The notes: generated from the sequence alone by a model not told the origin. A stretch of DNA of 44,267 nucleotides from an uncultured Microcaldota archaeon (GCA_903892905.1 CAITKI010000113.1:1-44267), one strand, 5' to 3'; shown: positions 1 through 9,896, counted from the stretch's first letter. Numbers and translations: made by a program.

Positions 1-263
1 AGCCCGACTTTCACAGCTGCGCGCACGCCCTCCACGAACTTTTCGAGGTTGGCGCGCACCAATGCCTCTGAGGATGGATTGCCAAACTGGTAAGTGCGCG
101 TGTATTTTCTGCCATTATGCAAAATAGAGGTGGCAGGGCGCTCCTTTTTCTCGCGCGTGACGATTATGCCCTCTGGGCTAGGCTTGAACGACAGGCGCTT
201 GTGGCTTCCCTTTGCGCCCATGTTCACTTTTTCCTCAAGGCGCTTCACTTCTTTTTTCTGCAT
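1..263 (-). CDS. Partial hypothetical protein (3' end outside window), reads MQKKEVKRLEEKVNMGAKGSHKRLSFKPSPEGIIVTREKKERP...
   Basis: Open reading frame on the minus strand from ATG at 263 to the window edge; co-directional with dnaG. Confidence 0.55.
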   Translation of the reverse strand, partial: MQKKEVKRLEEKVNMGAKGSHKRLSFKPSPEGIIVTREKKERPATSILHNGRKYTRTYQFGNPSSEALVRANLEKFVEGVRAAVKVG

Positions 264-271
264 GCAAAGCT

Positions 272-311
272 AAGGGGGGAAGAAAATAAAAAGAGGGCGC
301 GCGTGCGCCCC
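272..311 (-). terminator. Possible intrinsic terminator-like hairpin between dnaG and the downstream gene
   Basis: GGGCGC-GCGT-GCGCCC stem (295-310) followed on the minus strand by TCTTTTTATTTTCTT. Confidence 0.4.
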
Positions 312-341
312 ATGATAAAAAAGAAAGGGGGGTTGGGCTGC

Positions 342-1724
342 TTATGTCTTGGTGTGTATCAGCACGCTTGCGGGCTTCCGAAACACGTTGCCCAGCTTTA
401 TGCCGACAACTATGCCGATTTTCTTGTTCTCGGCCAAGTCAGCAAGCCTCTGCGTGATGATTCCGTCGAAGACAATGGAGTAGATGTCCTTCTCGTCCTC
501 AAGCGCTTTCATCATCTCGCGCACTGGCATCTCCTTGGTGGAGACAAGCTCAGCGTTGTAGAAGCGCGCGCGCAATGTGTTCTCAAGCTCGTCAAGCGAG
601 GCGAGAAGCGCAGATGGCACTTCAGCTGGCTTTTGCACAACAGGCGCTGCCGGCGCAACCGGTGCTGCTGCCTGTTCATGCACAGGGGCTCTCGGTGGCA
701 TGTCTGGCTGCACCTGCTGCTCCACTGGCGCTGATTGCGCCTGTGCAGCCTGCTGTTCAGGGGGCAGCGGAGGCATCACATCATGCCTGTCGTCGCGCCT
801 CTGGCGGTTGCGGTCTTCATACCTGCCTCCGCGGTTGTTGCGGTCGCGCTCGCGTCCATATGTGGGGTACTTATCCTTCCTGTCCTCTCCCACCTGGCTC
901 ATGGGCTGGCTGGTCTCGAATGGCACCTTTGACCTCAGGCACTTGATGAGCTCCTTCCTTGTAAGCTCCTCCACTTCCTTGCCTGCAGGCGCGCGGGCCA
1001 CAAAGTCAATGTCAGCCACGCGGGCAAGCTCGTTGAGGATGATGTCCCCTCCGCGGTCGCCGTCCAGGAAAACTGTGACTTCCTTCTCGCGCGCAAGCTT
1101 TGCAATCGCATTGGTGACGTTTGCGCCTCCCACTGCAACCACGTTCTGCACGTCGTTCTTGAGCAGGTTCAGGACATCCGCCCTGCCCTCCACAATCACA
1201 ATGGCATCCATCTTCTCAATGCCTGGGCCGCACGGGAGCTTCTCAGGGCCGTACTCGGATATTTCCGCGACCTTGACCTCCTGGCGCACCATTTCCGAGA
1301 TTTCCTTGCTCTCGGGTATCTCGTGCGTAAGCATGCTCTTGAGCAATGTCTTTGCCCTGTCAACTAGGATCTTTCTCTTGGCATTCCTGGTGTCCTCCAC
1401 CTTCTCAATGCCGATTTTCGCCTCGCAGGGGCCCACGCGGTCCACTGTCTCCAAGGCTGCTGCAAGTATGCAGGTCTCCACCATGTCAAGCGAGGAGGGC
1501 AGCTTTATCTTGCCCACGCTCCTTCCGCCGCGCGGGTTGAGGTCCACCTCAATGCGCCCAATCCTGCCGTTCTTCTGCAGGTCGCGCAAGTCCAGCTCGT
1601 CGCCCAAGAGCCCTTCGGTCTGCCCGAAGATGGCACCCACTACGTCCGGCTTTTCCACCAATCCGTCAATCTCAAGATTAGCGTAAACCAGGTATTTCAC
1701 CGTGTCAATGTATGTCTTTCCCAT
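342..1724 (-). CDS. dnaG: Archaeal DnaG-type primase (TOPRIM domain)
   Basis: 460 aa; MGKTYIDTVKYLVYANLEIDGLVEKPDVVGAIFGQTEGLLG..., TOPRIM-like VIVEGRADVLNLL...FLDGDRGGD. Confidence 0.95.
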   Translation of the reverse strand: MGKTYIDTVKYLVYANLEIDGLVEKPDVVGAIFGQTEGLLGDELDLRDLQKNGRIGRIEVDLNPRGGRSVGKIKLPSSLDMVETCILAAALETVDRVGPCEAKIGIEKVEDTRNAKRKILVDRAKTLLKSMLTHEIPESKEISEMVRQEVKVAEISEYGPEKLPCGPGIEKMDAIVIVEGRADVLNLLKNDVQNVVAVGGANVTNAIAKLAREKEVTVFLDGDRGGDIILNELARVADIDFVARAPAGKEVEELTRKELIKCLRSKVPFETSQPMSQVGEDRKDKYPTYGRERDRNNRGGRYEDRNRQRRDDRHDVMPPLPPEQQAAQAQSAPVEQQVQPDMPPRAPVHEQAAAPVAPAAPVVQKPAEVPSALLASLDELENTLRARFYNAELVSTKEMPVREMMKALEDEKDIYSIVFDGIITQRLADLAENKKIGIVVGIKLGNVFRKPASVLIHTKT

Positions 1725-1768
1725 AAAATTTCCTCCGAAATTTTATGCATTGCCCATCAGGCAATGCA
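1722..1768 (-). promoter_or_regulatory. Two adjacent hairpins at the dnaG start; the start ATG is in a 10-bp perfect inverted repeat and GGAGG is in its loop
   Basis: cataaaattt-cctccg-aaattttatg (1722-1747) and tgcattgcc-catca-ggcaatgca (1746-1768). Confidence 0.6.
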
Positions 1769-1782
1769 CATTTGATTCATCT

Positions 1783-2085
1783 TTATTCCAGTTTGATTCT
1801 CTGTTGCTTCTTGTCATCCTTGTTTTCAAATCCCTTCACAGCTTCCACAATGCGGGATGCATCGCAGTCAGCGGAAAGGGTTTTCCTTTTGCTTGTGTGC
1901 CCTGCCACAATTTGCACGCGGCAGGCTAGCGCTTTTTCAAGCTCCAAAAGAAGGAACCGGTTGGCGCGCCCGTCTTCAGGCGCCTCAGGTATGTCGGCTT
2001 TCAGCACAAGCGGCGACTCCGACACCAGGCAGAGGCGGAGCCTCTTTGCGCCAGGGTGCGCGCGGACTGAAAATACCGTTGCCAT
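1783..2085 (-). CDS. DUF167/YggU family protein
   Basis: MATVFSVRAHPGAKRLRLCLV...LKADIPEAPEDGRANRFLLLELEKAL, a typical DUF167 pattern; start inside the listed ORF. Confidence 0.8.
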   Translation of the reverse strand: MATVFSVRAHPGAKRLRLCLVSESPLVLKADIPEAPEDGRANRFLLLELEKALACRVQIVAGHTSKRKTLSADCDASRIVEAVKGFENKDDKKQQRIKLE

Positions 2086-2428
2086 TGCACTTTCTCCGAA
2101 ATCATGCGAAGCGCGCAAAAGCGCGATACGGCACGTATTCCATCGAAAAGATTTGCCTGCTCAAGCCGGCATGGGCCGGTTGTTCAGCGGCTGCTCGCCG
2201 CCCCCAAACGCGCGAATGCGCGAGGGAAATGAGCGTGAAATCCTTATGATGCCAGCCCGCGCAAGCGCGGGCAATGATGTTCCTTCTTCTTTGTTTGAAA
2301 CCGGAAACCTGCGTTCCCGGAGCGTTAATATCACTGTTTTTTGTGTGCGGCGCGCTGTTGACAGGCAATTCACAGCGGTGAGCTCCTTCTGCCATCCACG
2401 CGCAGCACTCCCTATATGGTTTTGGGGG

Positions 2429-2437
2429 TATATAAAG
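2429..2437 (+). promoter_or_regulatory. Candidate archaeal TATA box
   Basis: tatataaag upstream of the gene starting at 2519. Confidence 0.4.
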
Positions 2438-2518
2438 CCCGCACCCAAGAGGGCGCATTTGGGCGCTTTTGCCCTGCCAGAAAGGCAGGATTTTATCCCT
2501 TCCCCCCAATATACTATT

Positions 2519-4516
2519 ATGCGCAGGCTGGTGGGAGCCATCGCGCTTCTTTTCATCGCCTTCCTTCTCGTTTTGTTCATCCCTCTCCCTGCAATCCCTT
2601 CCCAGCTGGCGCAGGAAAGCGCAAGCGCGAAGCTGGGATTTGGCATAAAATCAGCCGAAATTGCAGATTCTGATGGCTCTGGGGTGGCGCTGCTGCGGCT
2701 GTACCTTGTTTCTGACGGCGCGCGCAACCTGTCTGCCTTCTGTTCCTCTCGCCCCCTCCAAAACAACATCTTGCTGCTCTCCTTTCCCTCTGCGCCTGGC
2801 GTGGATGAGAGCCTTCCTGTGAAAATATCTGCAGCGCTGATGAAAAGCGGGCTTTCCTCCCGCGCTGCTTCCATTGCGGATGCGCTCTCTTCGGAAAACA
2901 CGCTCATAATCGCTTCCACAGGTGCAATTCCCATTCCCCTTCTTCAAAACGCTTCGGCACTTGAGCACCAAAACACCCGCGTGATAGTGCTTGAGGCGCT
3001 TTCAGGCAAAACAATAGACGAAAACGGCAATCTCGCGCAGCTGAACACCAGCCTTCCGAAAAACTTCGTGCTAGTGCATCTTTCTCCCTCTAACGAGGAA
3101 AGCGCAGTGGCAGAGGTGGCAAGGCGCGCGATTTTCCTTCCAGGCCTAGAAAGCGTGCGCGCGTCTTACTTGCCGGGCAACATAACGCTTGTGGTGCCCC
3201 TGAACGAAAGCTCTGCCTATTGCCGTGCAGTGTGCGAGGCTGGCGGAGGCAGGTACAGGTTTTCCGACAGCGGGCTGCTCTCTGCCTCTCCTGGCACGCT
3301 GATGGGGCCTGCAAGGCTTGCAGCAGGGCAAGACGGCATTTACGAATTTTCACTGCCTAATGGGGAAGAAGTGGGAAGGAACCTCAAATTTTTTGCACTG
3401 GCTATTCTTCCTGAAGGCGAGTCATTCAGGCGCGAAATTGCAGGCGGCGAGATAAAGCAAGGCTGGGCAAGCAGGTTCCAGCTGAACTTTTCGCGCGGGG
3501 GCAAGTATGCTGTGCGCGTGATAGACCAGTTTGGCAGGGTGCATGCGTCCGCCTTTGTTTCAGTGCCCGCGCTTTCAGTCACTCCTGTCTCATTCGAAGG
3601 CAGCAGGTACGAATTCCTGGCGCTTCTTGATGGCGTTCCTGTGGAAGGTGCAATATCTGCCCGGCTTGACAACGGCTCTCCAAAAAACTATTCAGTGCAT
3701 GAGGGAAAGCTTGTAATCTGGTCTGCCCCTTCTTCCGGGAATCACACTTTCGGGTTTGAGTTTTCAGGCTCGCGAGCGGATTACCAATTCATCTCCTCCC
3801 CATCTGGCATGGGCGCGCTTATTGACACCTACCTGCGCTTTGGCGTGCCTGCTGCAATCTTTGTGCTTGCGGTCTTCCTATTGCTTCGCGCAGGAAGGCG
3901 CGCGAAATATTCCATCACATTTCCCGAAGTCGCGCTTTTTGACCCTGACGTGGTGAACGTAAGCGCCGAAGAGGTCGTCTCAGCCTACACCCGCGCAGAC
4001 AGGAAGTTCGGGGGCTTTTCCCTGCCATGCTACCCATCGGAAATCGCAGATGGGCTTTTGCAGGAAAAAAACAGGCGTAATGCAATGCCCATAAACGCGC
4101 ACAGTGTGCTTCGCATCCTGCGCAAGCTATCAGCGCAAGGCGTTTTTGCAGAGCATGAAGGTGCATTCATCCCAACTTCCAAGATGGGCGGGTTTTCCGC
4201 GCAAGAGCTTCACATGCTTCGCATTATGCACGAATGCATGCTTGAGCAAGGACTGCGCTTTTCCAGGAAGCCGATTATCACTGTGAAGAAAGGCGAGCTT
4301 GAGCTTGCGCTTTTCAGGGGCAAGAAATCCCTTCTGTCCGGCATTGGGAAGGCATGCCGAGCAGTGGTGTTTGAAAGCAAGGAGGCGCTTGAGAAATTCC
4401 AGGAAGAGCTTGCGGTCCCTGGCTTTGAAAACAACAGGATACGCCTTGCGCTGGGCAACGATTTGCTTGTTTTCGTGGTTGCAAGCAGGGGCTCGCTCGG
4501 TGGCATTCTGCCTTAG
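2519..4516 (+). CDS. Membrane/secreted hypothetical protein with N-terminal signal/TM, one C-terminal TM and a cytoplasmic, possibly winged-helix, tail
   Basis: ORF from MRRLVGAIALLFIAFLLVLFIPLPAIPSQ; TM near AAIFVLAVFLLLRAGRR; the region upstream of this ATG in the ORF track is probably noncoding. Confidence 0.75.
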   Translation: MRRLVGAIALLFIAFLLVLFIPLPAIPSQLAQESASAKLGFGIKSAEIADSDGSGVALLRLYLVSDGARNLSAFCSSRPLQNNILLLSFPSAPGVDESLPVKISAALMKSGLSSRAASIADALSSENTLIIASTGAIPIPLLQNASALEHQNTRVIVLEALSGKTIDENGNLAQLNTSLPKNFVLVHLSPSNEESAVAEVARRAIFLPGLESVRASYLPGNITLVVPLNESSAYCRAVCEAGGGRYRFSDSGLLSASPGTLMGPARLAAGQDGIYEFSLPNGEEVGRNLKFFALAILPEGESFRREIAGGEIKQGWASRFQLNFSRGGKYAVRVIDQFGRVHASAFVSVPALSVTPVSFEGSRYEFLALLDGVPVEGAISARLDNGSPKNYSVHEGKLVIWSAPSSGNHTFGFEFSGSRADYQFISSPSGMGALIDTYLRFGVPAAIFVLAVFLLLRAGRRAKYSITFPEVALFDPDVVNVSAEEVVSAYTRADRKFGGFSLPCYPSEIADGLLQEKNRRNAMPINAHSVLRILRKLSAQGVFAEHEGAFIPTSKMGGFSAQELHMLRIMHECMLEQGLRFSRKPIITVKKGELELALFRGKKSLLSGIGKACRAVVFESKEALEKFQEELAVPGFENNRIRLALGNDLLVFVVASRGSLGGILP

Positions 4517-4523
4517 TGGTATT

Positions 4524-5816
4524 ATGAGAATGGCATTTTTGCTTTTCATCATCGTGCTTTTCGCACCCCTGTTTTCAGTGGCAGAGATGGGGCAGGCGTC
4601 CTCCCAAAACACTGCGCTTGCCCCTTCCCTTCTTGGCGCAGAAAATGCGTGCAGCGCGCCCTCGCGGCTGCCAAGCGAAGATGACATTTTCTCAGTGGCG
4701 GACGCGCGCATCGTCTCCCTCATCCCGCAAGTTGGCAATACGACGTCAGACTTGGCAAACGCATCCATCCTCTGGTCATGGTCTGCAGCTTTTCCAAGCG
4801 AGGCGCGCTTTTCCATCCGCGATGAAGCTCGCTGCCCTGCGGGGGAAATCCGCTATTTCTCCCCCTCCTCCCCAACGCTATCCGGCGCGCTTTCCTATTC
4901 GTACGGAAACTCGACAGAAACCCTGCCTCTCTCAGCAACCAGCGCAAATCCCATTCCCCTGAACCTGTCTGCAACAAAACTGGCCGACGCTGACTTCCTG
5001 CAGCCGTTCGCTTCCCTGTCTTTCATCCTGCGCGCCGATCTTTCCATCATCTATTCATTCTCAAAAAGCAGCTACGCCTATCGCTGCAGCGACATGGACG
5101 GTTACACTGGCTGCGGCTGCGAGAAAAATCATGATAATGGCTTTCGCACCTTCAAGCGCAGCCTTTCCGACGCGCGCAATTTCTCAGTGGAAGTGGGCCC
5201 AAACTCGCTTCTTTGGCTGAATCCCCCTCTTTCCTCCCGCCTTGCAGGCAATGGGGATGGAAAAGTGGCTCTATTTGCCCGCCGCCTTCCTGCAAACCTC
5301 TCGCTTGCTTTCCGCGGAAAAGAAATTGCCAATGCGCAGCCCTATTCATTTTCAGTGGCTACTGGCCCCTGCGGAGAGGCAATAGTGGGCAGGGAATTTT
5401 CATCATCAGACGATGCCGCTACTGGTGTTTTCATCAACACAAGCGCGCCCATTTTCCCCTCGCAGCTTGTGGACAAGAACGCATCCTACCTTCCATTCTA
5501 CCTGGAATTCCCCTGGCAAGCCGATGCTGGCAGGGCAAATTTCACCATTGTTTTCGAGGATGCTTTTTCCCACCAACAGATATTTTCACGCGAGTTTTCC
5601 GTGAGAGAGCCAACGCCTTTCTCTTCATTGCCAGGTGCGGCTGGTGAGGGCGGCGCGATGGAAAAAAGAGAGGCAAGCGATGATGCAACATCGGCAGCCT
5701 ACCCAACGCGGCAGCAGCAGGCTGCGTTTCCGGATTTTTCAATCATCGCCGTGGCATTTGCGTTCCCGCTTGCCATAGGCGCACTTGCGCTGTCGCGCCG
5801 CCTTGAGTGGCTGTAG
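4524..5816 (+). CDS. Secreted/membrane-anchored hypothetical protein
   Basis: MRMAFLLFIIVLFAPLFSVAEMGQ signal peptide, C-terminal TM (FSIIAVAFAFPLAIGALALSRRLEWL); 8 nt after the preceding gene. Confidence 0.75.
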   Translation: MRMAFLLFIIVLFAPLFSVAEMGQASSQNTALAPSLLGAENACSAPSRLPSEDDIFSVADARIVSLIPQVGNTTSDLANASILWSWSAAFPSEARFSIRDEARCPAGEIRYFSPSSPTLSGALSYSYGNSTETLPLSATSANPIPLNLSATKLADADFLQPFASLSFILRADLSIIYSFSKSSYAYRCSDMDGYTGCGCEKNHDNGFRTFKRSLSDARNFSVEVGPNSLLWLNPPLSSRLAGNGDGKVALFARRLPANLSLAFRGKEIANAQPYSFSVATGPCGEAIVGREFSSSDDAATGVFINTSAPIFPSQLVDKNASYLPFYLEFPWQADAGRANFTIVFEDAFSHQQIFSREFSVREPTPFSSLPGAAGEGGAMEKREASDDATSAAYPTRQQQAAFPDFSIIAVAFAFPLAIGALALSRRLEWL

Positions 5817-5846
5817 CGTTTTATTCCTTGCCTTCTTCATCACACC

Positions 5847-6845
5847 ATGCTTGAAATCGACGGCTCACAAGGCGAGGGGGGCGGGCAGGTGCTGCGCACC
5901 GCGCTTTCCCTTTCATGCGTGCTCCAAAAGCCAGTGCACATAACAAGCATACGCGCAGGCAGGAGCAAGCCCGGGCTTGCTGCGCAGCATCTCACCGCCT
6001 GCCATCTCCTTTCCAGCATTTCAGGCGCAAAAATGTCTGGCGCAGGGCTCGGCTCCACAGAGCTTTCATTTTCCCCTGGAAAAATCTCAGGCGGGGAATA
6101 CAAATTCGACATCGGCACTGCGGGCTCGTGCACGCTTCTCCTTCAGGCTGTGCTTCCTGTCCTTGCGCATGCTCCTCGCCCAAGCTCGCTGGAAATAACT
6201 GGCGGCACGCACGTGTCGCACTCGCCAACGTTTGAGTATTTCTCAGAGGTGTTTCTGCCTGCTGTCCGCAAGTTCGGCGTGCGCGCAGATGTGCAAATGC
6301 AGCGCGCAGGCTTTTACCCAAAAGGAGGCGGGAAAGTAACGCTAGCCGTGGAGCCGTCAAAGCTTCGCGGATGCAAATTCCTGCCAGAGGCGCAGCCTGT
6401 GAAATATTCCATCCTCTCCTCCTCCCTTCCCCCTCATGTCCTTCAGCGCGAGGAGAAAGAAGTGAAAAAACTTTTCCCAAACGCAACCGGCGTTGCGCGC
6501 GAGGCAGAAGCATCATGCGCAGGCAACGCGCTTACGGTTTGGAGCGGCTCATTCGGCGCATCCTCGCTTGGCGAGATTGGGAAGCCTGCGGAAAAAGTGG
6601 CGCAGGAGGCGTGCGCAGAGCTCATGCGCGAGATGCCTGCAGCGCCTCATGAGCAGGGCGCAGGCCCTTCTGTTGACTCGCATTTGGCAGACCAGCTTCT
6701 CATATACGCTTCGCTTGCAGATGGGAAAAGCGAATTTTCCACTCCTGTGTTTTCATCGCACCTGAAGACAAACGCGGAGGTCATCCGCGCCATGACAGGA
6801 AGGAATATTAGGCTTGGCAACGACAGGACAGTGTCGGTCGAATAA
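5847..6845 (+). CDS. rtcA: RNA 3'-terminal phosphate cyclase
   Basis: MLEIDGSQGEGGGQVLRTALSLSC...RAGRSKPGLAAQHL signature. Confidence 0.95.
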   Translation: MLEIDGSQGEGGGQVLRTALSLSCVLQKPVHITSIRAGRSKPGLAAQHLTACHLLSSISGAKMSGAGLGSTELSFSPGKISGGEYKFDIGTAGSCTLLLQAVLPVLAHAPRPSSLEITGGTHVSHSPTFEYFSEVFLPAVRKFGVRADVQMQRAGFYPKGGGKVTLAVEPSKLRGCKFLPEAQPVKYSILSSSLPPHVLQREEKEVKKLFPNATGVAREAEASCAGNALTVWSGSFGASSLGEIGKPAEKVAQEACAELMREMPAAPHEQGAGPSVDSHLADQLLIYASLADGKSEFSTPVFSSHLKTNAEVIRAMTGRNIRLGNDRTVSVE

Positions 6846-6858
6846 ATCAGGTGGTAAC

Positions 6859-7488
6859 ATGGCAACGAAGGCAAACGTCGCACTTCTGGATTTTGCAGGC
6901 CTTGGGCTTGCAGCCGTCATGGGCATAATCGTGGCGCTTGTCAACCCTGCTTTTCTCGCAATCATGCTCATTTTCCTCGTGCTTTCCGTGCTTGTGACGC
7001 GCTACGGGTTTGAGAAGAAGCGCGACTTGGGGCTTTACGAGCACGAGAGGAGCTGGGAGAATGTATTGGCAAACGGGCTCATCCCCACAATCTGCGCGGT
7101 TGCAAACCCCTGGATTGGATGGGGCGCCTATGTTGGCTCCATCGCCGCAATCACCGCGGACAAGTTCGCATCCGAGCTTGGCGTGCTTGGCGGCGAGCCC
7201 ATCTCCCTTCTGAACTTCAAGAAGACAAAGGCAGGCAGGAACGGCGCCATCACGGTGTTTGGCACCCTGATGTCTCTTGACGGCGCGCTTCTCATAGGCC
7301 TTGCCGCAATGTTCCTCATTCCCGGCTTAGATCTTAGAAAAGTGGTGGCAATCGGCCTCATTGGCTTTGGAGGCAGCATGGTGGACAGCATAGTAGGCGT
7401 GCTTGAGGAAAAGGGAATAGGCACCAAGGCAACCACCAACGCAGTGTGCGCGCTCTTCGGCGCGATTTGCGGGCTTGCATTCCTGTAG
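6859..7488 (+). CDS. DUF92 (TIGR00297-like) integral membrane protein
   Basis: MATKANVALLDFAGLGLAAVMGIIVAL...ERSWENVLANGLIPTICAV...DKFASELGVL. Confidence 0.8.
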   Translation: MATKANVALLDFAGLGLAAVMGIIVALVNPAFLAIMLIFLVLSVLVTRYGFEKKRDLGLYEHERSWENVLANGLIPTICAVANPWIGWGAYVGSIAAITADKFASELGVLGGEPISLLNFKKTKAGRNGAITVFGTLMSLDGALLIGLAAMFLIPGLDLRKVVAIGLIGFGGSMVDSIVGVLEEKGIGTKATTNAVCALFGAICGLAFL

Positions 7489-7770
7489 TCAGTATTTCAC
7501 TCCAAAAGAAGCATGCGCGCGCTTGCTGATTTCGATTTTTTCCTTTTCTTCCATCTTCTCAACATGTATGCCATTGAGCATGCGAACAGACACTCTGCGC
7601 GCGAGCTCGTCTATTTTCGCTGCCTCTCCTTCGGCGACGATTTCCACCGTGCCGTCAGCTAAATTTTTGGCATAGCCTGAAAGGCCGATGGATTGCCCTA
7701 TCCTGCAAACAAAGTCTCTGAAACCAACACCTTGCACGCGGCCTGATGCAATAAAACAAGCGCGGAACAT
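7489..7770 (-). CDS. acyP: Acylphosphatase
   Basis: MFRACFIASGRVQGVGFRDFVCRIGQSIGLSGYAKNLADGTVEIVAEG, the classical acylphosphatase signature. Confidence 0.93.
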   Translation of the reverse strand: MFRACFIASGRVQGVGFRDFVCRIGQSIGLSGYAKNLADGTVEIVAEGEAAKIDELARRVSVRMLNGIHVEKMEEKEKIEISKRAHASFGVKY

Positions 7771-7789
7771 TGCAACCCTCCCAACACCA

Positions 7790-8725
7790 TCATTCGTTTC
7801 CCTTGGCGGCTTCCACGTAATCCTCGCCCAGCTTCTGCACGAACCAGTCCACGAGCTTATCGAGTTTTTGGGTGTTTTGCGCATATTGGAGCTCTTTCAC
7901 ATAGGGGATGGTGTCCTTTACTTTTATGTTGACGGGCGGATATCCGTTGCGCATGAGGATTAGGCTGGTCAGCAGCCTTGCCACCCTCCCATTGCCATCC
8001 CCGAATGGATGTACTTCGATGAATTTCAGGTGCGTTGTTGCTGCAAGTTCTATCGGATGGAGCTTCACCTTGTTCTTTGCGTACCATGCAAGGAATTCCC
8101 TGAATTTTCCGTTGACTTCCTTTTCGGATGGCGGCATCCAGTTCGCGCCATCTATCGCAACCGGGTAATTCCTTATCCTTCCGCCCTGCTGCTCATCGAT
8201 GTTCGCCATCATCATTTTATGCAGCCGAAGGATGAGGCGCTTTGAGACATCTGCCTTGCATGCCATTATGTAATTCAGCGCTTTTTCCGTGTTGAATATC
8301 TCGTGTATCTCCCTGAGGCTTTTGCCTGACGGCATCACCTTCTTTTCAAGCATTGCCGCTGTTTCAAGAAGGGATACGGAATTGCCCTCTATGGCGTTTG
8401 TGTTGTATGTGAACCGTATGGTGAAGTCGCGCTCCCTCTTTTCAAGCGCAATCTGAGGGTAATTCTTCACTTTCTTCTGGAATTCCCCTATCACAAAATC
8501 AAGCTTTGCCAGCCGCTCGGGGTCAAGATAGGTGTATTTTTTCTTCACAGGTATTTTGTACTTTATGATGAAAAGCTTGGTGAGCTTTTGGAGTTCTGCC
8601 TTATTGGGCATTTTCTTCCCGATGTATTCCCGCAGCGACTTCCACTTTCCCCTATCTGTTCTGAGGTTGTGGGCAAGGTAATAATACGCCACTTTCCCTG
8701 TTTTTTTCCTTGCTACGAAAACCAT
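7790..8725 (-). CDS. Fic/DOC family protein (putative AMP-transferase)
   Basis: Fic motif HPFGDGNGRVARL; upstream TNAIEGN resembles the (S/T)xxxE(G/N) autoinhibitory motif; GTG 8734 is an alternative start. Confidence 0.93.
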   Translation of the reverse strand: MVFVARKKTGKVAYYYLAHNLRTDRGKWKSLREYIGKKMPNKAELQKLTKLFIIKYKIPVKKKYTYLDPERLAKLDFVIGEFQKKVKNYPQIALEKRERDFTIRFTYNTNAIEGNSVSLLETAAMLEKKVMPSGKSLREIHEIFNTEKALNYIMACKADVSKRLILRLHKMMMANIDEQQGGRIRNYPVAIDGANWMPPSEKEVNGKFREFLAWYAKNKVKLHPIELAATTHLKFIEVHPFGDGNGRVARLLTSLILMRNGYPPVNIKVKDTIPYVKELQYAQNTQKLDKLVDWFVQKLGEDYVEAAKGNE

Positions 8726-8778
8726 TGTTACCACAAATCTATAAAACTCAGAAAATTCTTATAAATGTGGTGGTAAGA

Positions 8779-9750
8779 CTACTCTTTCTCCAGAGGGAAC
8801 AGGTCATACTTCACGTTGTGGTCGAAAATTATCGCACTCTCAATCTTTCCAACCCATGGGAATGCCTGCCTCAGCGCTGATACCTGGCGCTGGAATTCCT
8901 TTTGGTCGCGCACTTCCACAATCATCTCAAAATTCCAGCTTCCCAGCGTCTCTAGCAGGAACACCGCGTTCGGGTTTGCCTGCGCATAGCCATAGATTTT
9001 CCTGCGCTTCTCCTCATCCAAGCCATCCACCTGCAGGAAAAGCTGGTAGCACTGATAACCATACTTCTGGCAGCTTACCTGCGGCGATGCGCCCTGCAGG
9101 ATTCCTTTCTCCTCCAGCCTTTTCAGCCTGAAAGCAACCGTGCTTGCAGGCATGCCTGCCTTCTTTGCAATTGCAACAGTTTCCGCGCGCGCAGATTGTG
9201 AAATCGCTTTCAGAATGGCAAAGTCAGCGCCATCCAGTGTCTGTTTTCCAAGCTTCCTGCCAAAGTATGGCGTCTTGGCATTGGCTTTTCGCTCGCCTGC
9301 TGCCAAGTAGTCTCTTGGGAACTGCGTTAGCTCCATCCTGATTGCCACTTCCCAGCCTGCAAGCACATTGCGCGCCTTCTCCTTGATTTTTGTGAAGATG
9401 GAATAGAACTCAAAGTCATCGCGCGCCATCACAGCGAAGGCAAGGTCAAACCTGCCGCCAAAATCAGCGAGCCAATACACACGCGGGTGCGCCACGAGGT
9501 ATTCCAGCATCTCTTTCCTGCCCTCCTCAGACTCAAAGCAGCAGAAAACCCCGTAGCCGATATAGCCAAGCTCAGAGAAATTCACCAGCGCCATGTAGCG
9601 CTTCACCACGCCCTCCTTTTCCAATCGCGCGAGCCTATAGCGCACCACTTCAGGCGAGGATCGCACGGAGCGCGCAATCTGCTTCACGCCCGCGCGCGCC
9701 TTGCCTTCCAGCGCGAGCAATATCTTCCTGTCGAGGGCGTCAAGTTCCAT
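8779..9750 (-). CDS. Lrp/AsnC family transcriptional regulator, double-length (two HTH + RAM-like units)
   Basis: LDALDRKILLALEGKARAGVKQIARSV... and the second unit LDGADFAILKAISQSARAETVAIAKKAGMPASTVAFRLKRLEEKGIL. Confidence 0.9.
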   Translation of the reverse strand: MELDALDRKILLALEGKARAGVKQIARSVRSSPEVVRYRLARLEKEGVVKRYMALVNFSELGYIGYGVFCCFESEEGRKEMLEYLVAHPRVYWLADFGGRFDLAFAVMARDDFEFYSIFTKIKEKARNVLAGWEVAIRMELTQFPRDYLAAGERKANAKTPYFGRKLGKQTLDGADFAILKAISQSARAETVAIAKKAGMPASTVAFRLKRLEEKGILQGASPQVSCQKYGYQCYQLFLQVDGLDEEKRRKIYGYAQANPNAVFLLETLGSWNFEMIVEVRDQKEFQRQVSALRQAFPWVGKIESAIIFDHNVKYDLFPLEKE

Positions 9751-9896
9751 ATTTTCATTTATAGCAAAAAAAGCTTATAAAAGTTGTTGTTTGGCATGAT
9801 TTTTGCTAAAAAGTATAATAAACCACAATAACCACATTGAACAACACAGAACAACAGAACGGAAGAAAAGAAAAACAAAATTGGAGGTGGATTGAA

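Noticed and set aside
577-1686. 369-aa plus-strand ORF and other long ORFs antisense to dnaG
   Set aside because: Low-complexity Ser/Arg/Pro translation produced by the codon bias of dnaG on the opposite strand
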